A stretch of 64,000 bases of DNA from Aureobasidium sp. EXF-3400 (taxonomy: Eukaryota; Ascomycota; Dothideomycetes; Dothideales; Saccotheciaceae): contig SWBL01000036.1 in the NCBI GenBank assembly GCA_024195585.1, forward strand, positions 62,001 to 126,000. Direction: 5' to 3'. The notes beneath the pieces were generated by a model. It saw only the letters and a list, made by a program, of their open reading frames with translations. It did no database searches and was not told the DNA's origin. Within the stretch, counting starts at the first letter, position 1. Each line of letters begins with the position of its first letter. A program made the translations under genes and the position numbers. Positions 22,601 through 33,533 of the stretch are shown one piece after another.

Positions 22601-23110
22601 ATACAGCCATCGGCAGGATCGAGGTCTTGTGCATCTAGATCGCGGTCCAGACCTCCAAGCCAGGTGCAGTCGCTCTGTTTGATCTTTCCTCCAAAGGCTG
22701 GACTAAGCTCGGGAAGTGTGTAGAAGGTCAAGGTGCCATGACACAAGACGCATGCCTTCCCAACTGAAGGTAGCAACAGGATCTGCTCGACGGTTGGCAA
22801 GGCATCATGTTGTTTGTTGGAATATTCGGGTTGTAGGCGGGAAGCGAGAATGTAGGTGGGCTGATCCGAATCGTCCGAGGGGATTGATACGAAATGCAGG
22901 ATTTCTCCTGCCGATGTGCCAATGTACAAGTTTCCATCTGGATCAGAGTCAGAAGATTGGCAGGAGCGGTGCTTTCGGAAGTCGCGACTCACCCCAGGCA
23001 TCAACGCAGGTTATGTAGACATTGTGCTCTTCTTCTCCGTCAGGCGACAGCGGGGCGTTGCGCATCAAGTCGCGCAAGACGTAGGCACCATCGTTAGCTG
23101 CAGCTTCCAT
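19639..23110 (-). CDS. VPS3/TGFBRAP1-like CORVET tethering subunit
   Basis: Exon 1 (23110-22993) and exon 2 (22937-19639) join over a 55-nt intron for 1138 residues. An in-frame TGA directly precedes the chosen ATG. The junction rebuilds the start of a CNH (citron homology) beta-propeller, YITCVDAWDGNLYIGTSAG. The propeller continues to about residue 460 and is interrupted by a Ser/Pro-rich disordered insert at roughly 235-360. The rest is alpha-helical, like the clathrin-type repeats of the Vps39/TRAP1 family, with the helix pair typical of Vps39 domain 1 near the middle. In yeast, Vps3 is specific to CORVET, which tethers early endosomes through Rab5-type GTPases. Vps39 (HOPS) is the main alternative. 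It is head-to-head with the CASP gene. Confidence 0.75.
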
Positions 23111-23349
23111 GCTTCCTCATTCATGGCGCGACTGCCTCCTCCATCTTCAATGTCTTGTAAAGTAACGATCAAGGTGGTCGGAGCGGGCGTCATTCTCACA
23201 TGTCAAAGGCCGCGCCAAGAATCTCCACGTAACCCATGGATGCTCCTTCCAGCTCGATCAACAGACCAACACGTTGCTCTAACAAATAAGCTCGCTGTTG
23301 CTTTTGTTGCTTGCAATCACATGCGTTCTGAGCAGTTTGTCCACACAGA
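23111..23349. promoter_or_regulatory. Bidirectional promoter region, VPS3-like / CASP-like
   Basis: Only 239 bp separate the two divergent start codons, so both core promoters and 5' UTRs must share this stretch. No TATA box is seen in either direction, as expected for housekeeping genes. Confidence 0.55.
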
Positions 23350-25651
23350 ATGGCAAGCGAAGCAGTAGAGCCCCAGGCCGTCCAGGGCGCTGCCACTGAT
23401 CAGGAGAAAGAGAACAAGTTCCAGCAAGCAATCGCTTCCTGGCGGAGTATGACCTTCCTTCCTCTTCTTTTCCTCCTACACTCAGTACTGATATATGAGC
23501 AGATGTTGATCTCACCTCCCTCATATCTACCCTCGACACAGCCGCCTCGGATCTCGTCACACACCAACGCGACACCCTGGTGCAACGCAAGGAGCTCGCC
23601 CAAAAGACCAAAGACTTTCGCAAACTCGAAGATGCTGCCAAGTTAGGCGAGATCAAAGGACTACTCAAGTCATACCAGTCCTTCATCGACCTCATCTCCA
23701 ACCAGTCCAAGTCGACTCAGTCTGCCTTCCTACACATCTACTCGCCTCTGTCCGAAGCCCCCGATCCCTATCCGCTGCTCGAAGCCTCGATAGACTCGTT
23801 CGTCACTGCTCAAGAAGTTGTCCCCAAGCTAGAGTCTGAGAACAAGCACCTGCAGTCTACCGTCGCCAAGTTGACAGCACAACTCGAAGCAACTGAATCT
23901 CAACTAGAACAAGAGCGCTCTGCCAGACAATCCTCACAGTCAAGTCAAGACTCCAAGATCAAGGAAGTCGAGGCCTCCTGGAATGCTGTCCTCAAGGAGA
24001 AGCAAGACAATTGGGACGCCCGAGAGAAGAGCCTGGAAGAAAAGGTCGACAACCAAGATCACCTGTTGAAAGAGCTCAAGGCCAGCTACGACGTCGCTCA
24101 ACGTCTAGGAAAGGCTGAAGATGACACATCCAACTCTGTGCACGGCGCATCACAGCAGGAGCTTGATTTGGTCAATCAGGAACTCGAAAAGGCGAACCTG
24201 CGCCTGTCCGAGTTGCAAGGTCGTAACGAGCAATTGCGCCTCGAGCTCGCCCAATCCACCGCAAACCAGAGCTCGTCTCGAACCGCCGTCTCTGTCGAAG
24301 ATGACCCTGCCTTCTTACGTCTCCGCTCCGAGAACTCTCAACTACTGCGAAAGCTCGATGCACAGCGCTACGAGAAGGATTCAGAAAAGACCAAGTGGGA
24401 CTCAAACATCAGATCGCTCGAGAGGGAGCTAGAATCCCTCAAGCAGGATCGTGAAAGCATCAAGCGCAAGCTGGACAAGTGCAGCGATTATGACGAGGTC
24501 AAGCAAGAATTGGACATGCTCAAGGTATGTTGCAAGACATGTAGAATGCAGAAAGCATCGCTGACAAGGACCAGTCAATCGAGTTTGCTACAGGCGACGC
24601 AGACGATTCCGACCACGAAACAGACGCCGCTCCTGCTGCTGAAAAGGGCGAATCACTGGAGAAGCTACTCCTTGCTCGTAACAAGAAGCTGTCCAACGAG
24701 CTGACCATCCTCCGTGTCTCGCACAACGACCTTCAGTCTCGCCTCGAATCATTGCAAGAAGAGCTGTCCAATACGAACATGGAGCTGGAGAAGTCGCACA
24801 ACCTGACACAGACGCTCGAGGAAGATTTGTTGCAAGCCCAGAATGAAGCCACCAACGCTTTTGACCCCTCGGCCATGTCTGTAGCAGGCACATACACCTC
24901 TCGCTACCCAAAGTCCTCCTACGCTGCATCGGTTCGTCGCGGAGGAAACACCTCACCCACCTCTTCCATTATCTCTGGCTTTGATAACAGTACCTCATCA
25001 CCTCGAGGATTGGACTCGTTGCGACCGGAGGCTCTCAACGCTGGCATCCTGCCCATGGTCACTGCTCAACGTGACCGCTTCAAGGCTAAGATCCGTGAAT
25101 TAGAAACGAACCTGCAGGAACAGTACACACTCGTCTCGTCTCTGCGTTCGGAAATTGCTAGCCTGCAAAAAGACAATCTATCACTGTATGAGAAGAGCAG
25201 ATATGTGAACAGTTACAACACAAAGGGTGGTGCATCGTCTGGTTACTCGTCCACCAACCCAAGCACTATCACAATCGATCGCAGTAACCCTGGCACCGAT
25301 GCGCGTTACAAATCAGCCTACGAAAACTCAATCTCTCCATTCGCTGCTTTCCGAAGCAAAGAATCCAGTCGCGCCTTCCAAAGACTGTCATTGCCCGAAC
25401 GTGCAGTCTTGCAAGCATCTAGACTTGTACTAGCCACAAGGACAAGCAGGAACATGTTCGCCGTTTGGGTTGTTGGACTGCATCTTTTGGTCTTTGTCAT
25501 GTTGTTTTCAATGGGAGGCAGCGACTCGACGCCTCATCTAACCCACACTGTTGCCGCTGGCAACGCCGCAATAGCTGGTGCCAAAGTAGCCGCGGCTGCA
25601 CAAGGAGGTCCAGGTGCGAAATGGGAACAACCTGGCTTCGGAGATACGTAA
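23350..25651 (+). CDS. CASP-like Golgi membrane coiled-coil protein (COY1 homologue)
   Basis: Three exons (23350-23446, 23503-24524, 24575-25651) give 731 residues. The first splice restores ASWRNVDLTSL, the conserved N-terminal start of CASP proteins, followed by QRKELAQKTKDFRKL. Most of the protein is heptad-patterned coiled coil, rich in Glu, Lys, Leu and Gln. The family signature LLLARNKKLSNELTILR lies just after the second splice. A single transmembrane helix near residues 666-686 precedes a short C-terminal tail, which fits the tail-anchored Golgi topology of CASP/Coy1. Known members act in intra-Golgi retrograde tethering with golgins and COG. Every splice junction keeps the frame and the family match is strong. 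Confidence 0.9.
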
Positions 25652-26499
25652 CGAATTGCAATCAAAAGTATACTCGTCTCTTTCTCGACTTTTCAAGAGT
25701 CACGACTCGCAACACCCCCTCCCCTCAGGCGCTCCCAAGCTTTCCGAGAGCTTCTGGGCGTTGCGAAGCTTTTTCCACCTGCAGACATTCTTGAGGCTCA
25801 CCGTTCCCGTCCGCGGAGAGTCTTTCATGTGTCCAACCTTCGCAACTTCCGGCGCCTCCTGTTCAGCCCATCTCCGCGTCAACCAGTCACACTTCTCCTC
25901 ACTCACAAAACACAGTTCGAGAGGCGTCGACGACAAGACAATCCAAGAGTCCAAGACTTTTAAAAGCGGTAATCAAGACAAAAACGGTTTGATGTGGAAG
26001 CGGGGATACCACAGTTCACCTCGGTTAAGCTCTTACAAGCCTCGGCATCTTTCCATCAACTTCTCGATTCAACACTTTCATTTTCGGTTTCGGATATCGA
26101 CTGCTGCGGTGAAGAAGCTAGCAGAAGCAATCTTTCTTGGCCCCGGACCCGGGGTCACCGATGATGATTCGTGTGTGAAATAAAAAAGCAAGCTGTTGTT
26201 AACGCTGTAGTTATGATTGTAAAGGATATTCATAGGAAGTCTGTTGAAACGAAACCGAGGCGAACTTCGACTTGGATGTCGAATCTCAGCAGAGTCTGTC
26301 GTTGAGAGTGACATATTCAGATCATAAGGTCGTTCGAGACATGCAGATCAGTCTGGACATCGACTTCGTACTTTCGTATCCAAGTCTCTTCCCCTGATGC
26401 ATCCTGCAAGCCGCTTTTGACGGTTCGTCACCCGTCGGTGCGTTGACCACGCCAGCGCTTGCCTTAGCGTCAACTTCCGGGGTAATTGGTGCGGAGATC

Positions 26500-26513
26500 T
26501 CCCCATATGGGGA
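26500..26513. promoter_or_regulatory. Perfect 14-bp palindrome upstream of acetate transporter
   Basis: TCCCCATATGGGGA lies 260 bp before the start codon of the acetate transporter-family gene. A perfect palindrome of this length suggests a dimeric regulator site. Which factor binds is unknown. Confidence 0.4.
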
Positions 26514-26625
26514 TGGGAGAGTGATCTGGGGTTTTGAGTTGACCAGACATCTGGGGAGGCTGTTGAGGACGCTACCGTGTTCCAGGTAAGGCGTTCCGGA
26601 GGGAGCACTGTCCGGACTGGTTGTG

Positions 26626-26631
26626 TATAAG
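26626..26631 (+). promoter_or_regulatory. TATA box of the acetate transporter gene
   Basis: TATAAG lies 147 bp before the ATG and is followed by a pyrimidine-rich leader and a G-poor stretch ending ACCAACA just before the start. Confidence 0.4.
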
Positions 26632-26772
26632 TAGGTCAATCCTCCTGCTGATCGTCCTGTTCATATCGTGGCCTTCTCAATCCTTCTCTACAACTATCAT
26701 CCTTGATCAACCTTTCCACATAGCTCTTCCTTCTACATCTACAACACCTCGACGGTACAAACTCCACCAACA

Positions 26773-27731
26773 ATGTCTACCGAGAAGATCGACCACAGCT
26801 TGACCGAGGACCACGCCAGTGGCAACGGTGCACCCTTGAGTCGCCAGATGACCGTGGCTCTTACCCCCGAACAATACGAGAGATTGTTCTTCCAGCCTGA
26901 AGGACCCAAACGTGGAGACCTTTCCAAGAGATTTGGTATGTCTTTGTATAAAGCTTCGGAATGAGATCGACCTCATACTGACAACAATACAGGTAACCCA
27001 ACTCTTCTAGGCTTGATTTGCTTCTTGATCCCATATACGTCTACCATCTTCACTCTTTGTGGTCTGCGAGGTGCTGCGGCACCTACCAGTCTGATTGGTT
27101 TGGACGGTGACTACTATATGATCGGTTTCGTTGGCATGATTCTTGCAGGAATCGCAGAGTTTATTCTTGGAAACAGTATGTTTGATTACCTGATCCAATT
27201 TTGATAACAGGTACTGACAAGCTCATTACAGCATTCCCCATGTCCGTCTTCATCGTCTACGGCTGTCACTGGGGCAGTCTCGCGTACGCTCAGGACCCTT
27301 TCTACAATCAAGTCTCTGCCTTTGCAAAGGTTGGTAGCTCGTTAGGTGCTGAGTGGAACTCATCGCAAGCCTTCCACAATGTTGTCATGGTGCTTGTGTC
27401 TTTCACCTTCCTCATCGCTACTATCCGCGTCAACGTCTTCTTCGTCGCCACCTTCTTTGGATTGACCATGATGTTCTCTTTCATCGCAGCTGCAGACTTT
27501 TATGTTCCCCACATCACCGCCGCTACTGAAGTTGCTGGGCTCCATCACGTCAGCACTCTTCTCAAGATTGGAGGTGGCTTTGGCTGGCTGGGCTTGATCT
27601 CGGGCTGGTACTTGAGCATCGTCACTGCTTGTGCCACTGTTGGTATCCCTTGCCCTCTGCCCGTGCTTGACCTTTCCAGCAAGGTCTTCACCAAGCACAA
27701 CGCTGACGACCAGCACGCCAAGCATGCTTGA
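26773..27731 (+). CDS. GPR1/FUN34/YaaH-family acetate transporter (Ady2/AcpA-like)
   Basis: Three exons (26773-26935, 26993-27175, 27232-27731) give 281 residues, and both introns are about 56 nt. A soluble N-terminal tail (residues 1-50) precedes the family signature at the first helix, GNPTLLGLICF, a variant of the NPAPLGL motif. Six hydrophobic helices follow, with GFVGMILAGIAEFILGN and YGCHWGSLAYA among them, and a short charged tail ends in HAKHA. Proteins of this family carry acetate, succinate or ammonium-linked substrates across the plasma membrane and are commonly induced by poor carbon sources. The promoter carries a TATA box and a 14-bp palindrome. Confidence 0.92.
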
Positions 27732-28142
27732 GTGTGTTTCGATGTATTTGGGTTTGGCAGGCTTTTGTGTGTCTGAGATAAGTAATGTGGTTCTTTATGT
27801 TTTATGTGTACAATGGATATTCTCTTTCTATTTTCTGTTTCACTTTGTCTTTCTCGTTGTTGTTTATTTCTTTGTCCCCACATGCCATGTGATTGTTGGT
27901 GAGACATTTAATTGCTTTTGTCAGTATAACACTGCATGTTTCAGCATCTGACATGACAACAAACGAATCTCACAGATACCCTCCGAAAGACATGTGAATG
28001 AGACACGCACATGTCTTGTTCTGGGCATGTTCATTGTTCATCTCTCCAACCGCCACAACACCGAATGTCCAAAACCGCAACCGACTCTCTGTCATTTCCT
28101 CACCATCACCATCACCGTCCTAAACGCTCAAGACAAGCCACA
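27732..28142. other. Intergenic region
   Basis: T-rich sequence after the acetate transporter stop fits its 3' UTR, and the rest is the leader of the Ser/Pro-rich gene. No other gene is seen. Confidence 0.45.
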
Positions 28143-29477
28143 ATGCCACCAACACAAAAAGACACTTCCCACACAACCAGAAAACCACCACCCACTGCAA
28201 GACGTGATTCACCCAAGACGAGATACTCGGCGCCTTCCTCGCCGATGCCAAAACCATACTCGTCAACTCTGTCGCCGTCGCTGGAATTTTCGGCTGCGGA
28301 TGGTCAGACGCGCAGAGCAAGTGTTGCACCTACATGTTTGCCTGGAGATTTGTCACCAACGATAAAACCATCAAACTCTTCACCTTCATCTAAGCCAGTG
28401 GCTCAGTCACTATCACTGGCAACAAAGCCATTGCCAGCAGCTGTAAAGCCTCCAGCGCGACCAGAGTGGATAGCGCCGCCAGCAAGATACTCACCTCCTA
28501 CCCAGATTCCAATACCGAAGTCTGGGATTTCGAAGAGGAAGAGTTGGTCTCCCTCTTGTTTGAACACAAACGCTAGAAGTGGTGGTGGTGCTGGGGGAGA
28601 TGTGTGTGTTACACCTACTGCAAGGTTGGTCATGAAGAGGAAAAGTGCCAGTACCACCCCCGAGACACCGAGTACACCAAAACCATCAAGTCCACTGTTC
28701 CAAGGCCTTTGTGACGACGATGGGGTCGGACGTATCCACCTCGACAACATCAAACCAACAAGTGAGAACCCTACCAGCATTCCGCGAGCTTCCGAAAATT
28801 CTGGGGAGGAGCGGAGAGATGTGGGACTGGGATTGAGTTTTTTTGAGGGTCAAGGTCTGGAGTCTGCTGTCTGCATGTCGATGTCATCGGTTGCAAGGGA
28901 TGCGAATACGAATATTGCGACCTCTGGTTGTTCGTCATTGGGTATTTCCGTCAACACCAACACAGAAGAGCAAGGAAAAATTTTCAATACTGGGGAGAAG
29001 GAGAAACGGGATTCCCTCTCACCAATCCATAACCCTGGTATTGTTGGAGTCATTACTTCCTCCTCACCTTGTGTTTCTTACCCGAGGGATAAAGTCGATA
29101 ATCCCCACACGCGTCACACCTTGCCCTTTTCCTCACCATCCCAAACCCACCCATATGTCTCAGGCATCCACATCTCTCCGCCCTGTACTTCTGGTGCTTT
29201 AACGCACCGTCTCCTTTGCGGCCATCTGGTTCTAACCACTAGACCTGACGTATGTGCAAACAATTGCGCGGTTGCAAAGACAACATTTGCGACTGTGAAG
29301 TTGAAAGCGCAGGGCTTTGTGGCTTGTGCTAGGAATTTGGATGAGGCGTGGGAGTGTCTTTGTTGTGCAAAGCAAGAGACAAGGCAAGAGGAGGAGGGAA
29401 GGAAGTGTGTAGGTGTTTCGGGGATGGAGATGGGGAGGTTTGTCAATGATGGAATGGAGCCTCAGAGCAGCAAATAG
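28143..29477 (+). CDS. Ser/Pro-rich protein with Cys-rich C-terminal motif
   Basis: An intronless frame of 444 residues starts at the ATG at 28143, which has a good ACAATGCC context. The frame continues upstream to ATGs at 28065 and 28011, so a longer N-terminus with a His5 run is possible. The first 250 residues are disordered, Ser/Pro/Thr/Lys-rich, with SP and TP sites typical of phosphorylation. Near residues 353-415 order returns: THRLLCGHLVLTTRP, then CANNC, then VACARNL and WECLCCAK. This CGH-x10-C-x3-C type pattern looks like a small metal-binding or disulfide module found in fungal hypothetical proteins. No function can be given. Confidence 0.55.
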   Translation: MPPTQKDTSHTTRKPPPTARRDSPKTRYSAPSSPMPKPYSSTLSPSLEFSAADGQTRRASVAPTCLPGDLSPTIKPSNSSPSSKPVAQSLSLATKPLPAAVKPPARPEWIAPPARYSPPTQIPIPKSGISKRKSWSPSCLNTNARSGGGAGGDVCVTPTARLVMKRKSASTTPETPSTPKPSSPLFQGLCDDDGVGRIHLDNIKPTSENPTSIPRASENSGEERRDVGLGLSFFEGQGLESAVCMSMSSVARDANTNIATSGCSSLGISVNTNTEEQGKIFNTGEKEKRDSLSPIHNPGIVGVITSSSPCVSYPRDKVDNPHTRHTLPFSSPSQTHPYVSGIHISPPCTSGALTHRLLCGHLVLTTRPDVCANNCAVAKTTFATVKLKAQGFVACARNLDEAWECLCCAKQETRQEEEGRKCVGVSGMEMGRFVNDGMEPQSSK

Positions 29478-29710
29478 TTTTTTTTTACAGTTAATTATAA
29501 AAGGGTTTCCGCACTCTTGGTCTATGTTATTTCGTACATGCGGAAGGTGTTATTATCTGATTTAAATTTTAACTCAGGTGGGGGGTGTCCAAGGACAGTC
29601 TCTTTTGACCAAGTTTCTGTATGCAAATTGGCTCGAAATCAATTCGTTATGGATCTCCCCGTCTTTGGAGTGGCACTTTCATCAGTCACGGTTCTTTCAG
29701 AGACAAGCTT

Positions 29711-30292
29711 CTAAAGCCATTTAGGAAGCAAACCATCTCCACCACCTTCCTTATACACAACAACATCTTTTTCCTTCAGAGATCCATCGCCGGTAATCTC
29801 GTACTCGAAACAAACCTTAAGGATCTCATCGTCCACAGCCTCAAGAGTAGCAAGTTGTTTCTCGATAAGTTTCTGTGAAATTGCCTCATCAAGCAAGAAG
29901 TGAAATTCTTCGGGCACGATCTTGCGGTCGACGATGCAGAGAAGGTCGTAGGTCATTCGCTTAAAGTTGGCTTTCTAGGTTGCGATGAGGAGTGTATTGC
30001 CGTTGAGAGATCTGGACTTAGGCTGGGTATACATATGTTTCAGTTGAGGGTAGGACTTGGTTTCGAGACTTTCTTTCTTCAAGTCTTCGCGGTTGGGCTT
30101 GGTGTAAACATTGACTTGCTTAAGGTGGGAGTTGTGGTCCTGAGTGACTTGAGTGGTGCCATGGGCAATGTGGACAACGCAAGATTGGATTTTGGCTCTC
30201 CTTTCGCGCGGTGCTGATCCGCTGTTTTTTGTCTTGGGATGTGAGTGCTTGACGGACGAGGCCGCAGGTAGGTTATAACGGTGTCCCGATAG
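29711..30292 (-). pseudogene. Possible broken gene: 193-codon frame with one internal TAG
   Basis: From 30292 to the stop at 29711 the minus strand keeps one frame open except for a single TAG at 29977-29975. Both halves look like protein. The upstream half is basic and hydrophilic (SHPKTKNSG, NREDLKKESLETK). The downstream half, which starts with an ATG at 29956, is 81 residues of regular helical character (LLCIVDRKIVPEEFHFLLDEA). I see no signature. The TAG may be a nonsense mutation, may be removed by splicing, or the downstream half alone may be a small gene. Evidence is compositional only. Confidence 0.35.
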
Positions 30293-31148
30293 TCAGAGGC
30301 CTCATCTGGTCGCTTACTCTCTTGGACTCCGACAAATATGGTGGCTCTTCAGTTCTTCCCTGCCCCAAGACATCGAAATCAGCGCAAAAGACCAGCACGA
30401 TCAGAACCTCAGCTTTCACTAGCAGAACAAGTGTCAGAAATTTCGAACATTCCAAACGCACATGTACACTACCTTAACTGCTGTGCTCAAATCGACAAGC
30501 TATAAGACTCCAACATCACGCATCCTATTCTACTTGTGCTCCCAAGTCGTTGCCAACCGAGCAAAATGTAGACTATAAAAAGGCACAAACATCTTCGAGA
30601 GTAGAGGCGTGTCCATGGAGAGTTGAAAGATTGTTGTTTCTCAGTGGATACTGTTTTGCTTCCTGTTACTATTGTGAATTTCTACAGCCATGGTTACGCG
30701 TTACATACTTTAGTATACGGGGAGGACTGATATTGATGTGATGGTTACAGATGTCAGCCGCCAGGCTGTGTAAGTAACGCGATGGTTTGCTCCTTCCCAA
30801 CGTTGCTTTTCTCCATGCGCGTGCGCCCCCTTAGATTCACACTATTATTATTATCATCATTGTCATCGACAGGAACAACAACACCTGAATGTGTCATTGC
30901 GTGATAATTCGATCCTTGCACCCTTGATACCCCTTCTTCGGTCAGCATTTTTGAACTACATTTGCGTCAATCTCGATGTTCACGGTTAACGCAAGATCCT
31001 GTAGTTTCCGCCGCTCGCTTTCCCATCTCAAAATACAACAAAGATGAGAATCTGCCCGGTACTGTGCATCGGCCTCTGATTTAGCGACGGCAAGCAGCTC
31101 GCAAGCATCAGCTTTGACTTCTCTTCGACACTCAATCTACGACAGAAC
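30293..31148. other. Intergenic region
   Basis: No supported gene is seen. A TTATTATTATCATCATTG-like tract near 30843-30861 is the only repeat. The right end is the upstream region of the F-box/LRR-like gene. Confidence 0.4.
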
Positions 31149-32681
31149 ATGGCTGTCGCTGCGTTTTGGGATGTCTTCGAACTTCGGATGAAGGTCTTCG
31201 AATGCCTTCGCGACGACAGATGCGATATGGACCTGGCGCGTTGCGCACGGGTACATGGCACATGGACCGACCTTGCCCTGAATGTACTCTGGCTCGGCTA
31301 CCCAAGAACTCAGGATGGTCGCGATGATGACAACAATAGGAAGAGAACTGAAGCCATCGCACTGTTACCACGAAATCGTCGTCAGGATTATGCTTCACGA
31401 GTCAGCGTGCTTGACTTCTCCAAGCTCCATGGTAGGCTTGTCCACGCGATGTTTGACAGACTGAGGTTTCCGAAATTGAAAGAAGTCATCCTCAGCAATG
31501 TCGACAACGATGAGCCGGAGGGATTCCGACTCTCGAAATATCTTCAACCCACGCTGGAAAGCCTCAAGTTAATGGACAAATCAAACGACGAGGATACCAA
31601 CTGGCTCACTGCCTCTTTCTTGGCTGATGTCGCAAAAAGATGCCCTGGCTTGAAGGAAGTGTTGCTCTGGGCTCCATACACATCTATCGATCCTGTGGAT
31701 CTTGTGCAATTCTTTCGGAGCATCCGGCCTCAGGTAATATCTATTGATTTCGGAGAATACGCAAGTGAGGTACTTACATACGATGTGCTGTCCGCTTTGT
31801 CCCAGGGCGGCTGTCTAGAAAGCCTGGTTTTTGTTCCAGATAAGGCAAAGTATTCGGACATTGAAGTCGATCATTTGCAACGCTTCTTTGATGCCACACG
31901 AGACCCATTTCCGAGTCTCAAGCGCTTGGAATTGGTCCTTGAAGAAAACGCCGTCCCCTTGATTCCACAGTGCTTTCCCGCTATTACGTGGTTACGCTTG
32001 GATGTTACGTCGTACCTCAGAGACGAATCTATCCTCAAACCTATTGCGAACATGTCCCAGCTGCAAATCCTTGAGATTGTAGGAGACGGAGACAGACGCG
32101 AATATAACCACACTATACCGGCGAGAGCCTTCATACCTCTTGGATCACTTTCCCAGCTCAAGTCACTAAAGATCGGTACCTCATTCTATCCTTCCTGTAT
32201 GCGTGAGGAAGACTCCGAAGATCATGAGTCCTTCTCGCCTGACGACAAGTTTCTGGAATCGGATGCCTCTGACATGTTTTCTGGACTTACCTCCCTGAAA
32301 CATCTCTCTATCAACGCGCTTGACTATGCGGATCATGATCATCACCTTTGGGAGTCCATCTCTAGTTTCTGCCCCAGGCTTAGCTCTATTGAGTTCGTGG
32401 GCTCGCTCGATCTATGGAGCCTGGTTCTACCTAATGCACCCGTACTCGAGGACGTTACGAATATGGCTGTTGAACAGATCAGAGGTCGTATGAGTTTGGT
32501 TGGATTCCAGGCAGTAAGGATAATCGACAACTTTGCACCCAAGCTTCAGAGGCTGCGTTGTACAGGTGAGAGCTCGATCTCGCAAGATGTATGCACTGCT
32601 TGGGAGGAGTTTCGGACTACTCAAGAATACTTTGAGTTCGAAGGTAGAAACCGGATCGAAGAACTGGCAGAGTGGAAATAG
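31149..32681 (+). CDS. F-box/LRR-like protein
   Basis: An intronless frame encodes 510 residues. The N-terminus (AFWDVFELRMKVFECLRDDRCDMDLARCARVHGTWTDLALNVLW) has the helical pattern and final Leu-Trp of degenerate fungal F-box domains. Irregular leucine-rich repeats follow: FPKLKEVILSNV, LESLKLMD, CPGLKEVLLW, FPSLKRLELVL, LQILEIVGD, LKSLKIGTS, LTSLKHLSINAL, and CPRLSSIEFVG. This is the common architecture of fungal SCF substrate adaptors, which bring targets to Skp1-cullin ubiquitin ligases. The F-box match is weak, so the LRR-like part is the safer assignment. Targets are unknown. Confidence 0.75.
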   Translation: MAVAAFWDVFELRMKVFECLRDDRCDMDLARCARVHGTWTDLALNVLWLGYPRTQDGRDDDNNRKRTEAIALLPRNRRQDYASRVSVLDFSKLHGRLVHAMFDRLRFPKLKEVILSNVDNDEPEGFRLSKYLQPTLESLKLMDKSNDEDTNWLTASFLADVAKRCPGLKEVLLWAPYTSIDPVDLVQFFRSIRPQVISIDFGEYASEVLTYDVLSALSQGGCLESLVFVPDKAKYSDIEVDHLQRFFDATRDPFPSLKRLELVLEENAVPLIPQCFPAITWLRLDVTSYLRDESILKPIANMSQLQILEIVGDGDRREYNHTIPARAFIPLGSLSQLKSLKIGTSFYPSCMREEDSEDHESFSPDDKFLESDASDMFSGLTSLKHLSINALDYADHDHHLWESISSFCPRLSSIEFVGSLDLWSLVLPNAPVLEDVTNMAVEQIRGRMSLVGFQAVRIIDNFAPKLQRLRCTGESSISQDVCTAWEEFRTTQEYFEFEGRNRIEELAEWK

Positions 32682-33533
32682 CTGTGATTACACGATTGGT
32701 TTCTGATAAATCAAACGGAGCATCGAGAAGATCTCAAATAGAAGAACGATTTTCCATAATTTTCGAGAAAGCAATCACACCTGATGCCTTTCTCTGGACA
32801 CTTCTCTAACTGCGAACACAATTCTGCGATTTTACAGCTACGCATATCACAGACGTTCACACAGGAGAGGGATAAAAAACAGTGTCTCAATTTCCAAAGC
32901 AGAAGCAAAAACTTGGTATAAAAGAACGACCTTCTTCAATTCCCCATCATTCCATCGTCTCCCGGTGCTTCACGCACAAGAAGACAAGAAAGGACAAAGT
33001 CCTACACTATGAGAGTCCTGGCGCAGCTGATAGGATCGGTAACTTCTTCTATGGCCAGTGAGGTCGAGTACGATAATCCGGTGGACGTACGGGTTTCGAT
33101 CTGTGTGGCTTTCGTGATGCTGATGGTAAGGGATTGTAAAGACGCACGAAAGGAAACTGTAATGCTCGTGGCTGGGGATAGGAAGAAGAACTGTTGTGAA
33201 AGGGGGCATGCGTGATAGAAGCAAAGGGAAAAGCAAAGCAAGAAAGCAAAGGATTGACAAGGATGTGATTGTCTCCCATTTGACAATGTCGTAGCTGTTT
33301 TGTATCTGTGCATTTCGATAGGGATCAAGAAGAGGGTGTTCAACCGCTGCAGTAGCAATGCAAGAAGAGAGAGGTCAGAATGTCGTCTATGTTTTGCGCG
33401 CTATCTCAATGGACATTCGAATGGATTGATCACAATTGAGAATCGCGACAGCGCCGAGAACTTGAGACATCGCTGTGGTAGTAGCGTCGAAATCGCTTGT
33501 TGATGTGGCTCAGGTGTCGTTGATCTCGACCAA
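32682..33533. other. Intergenic region with an orphan TATA box
   Basis: Both flanking genes end here. TATAAAAG at 32917-32924 is followed 85 bp later by an ATG (33009) opening a 68-codon frame to 33215. That frame has no recognisable features, so I do not call it a gene. Confidence 0.4.

Larger units (their letters stand above)
25652..26772. other. Intergenic region, promoter of the acetate transporter
   Basis: The left part is the 3' flank of the CASP gene. Open frames here do not look like protein. GC-rich near-palindromic sequence sits at 26139-26158, and a perfect 14-bp palindrome at 26500-26513. Confidence 0.45.

Noticed and set aside
25614..26183. 189-codon frame downstream of CASP
   Set aside because: Starts inside the CASP coding region in another frame and continues into its 3' flank.
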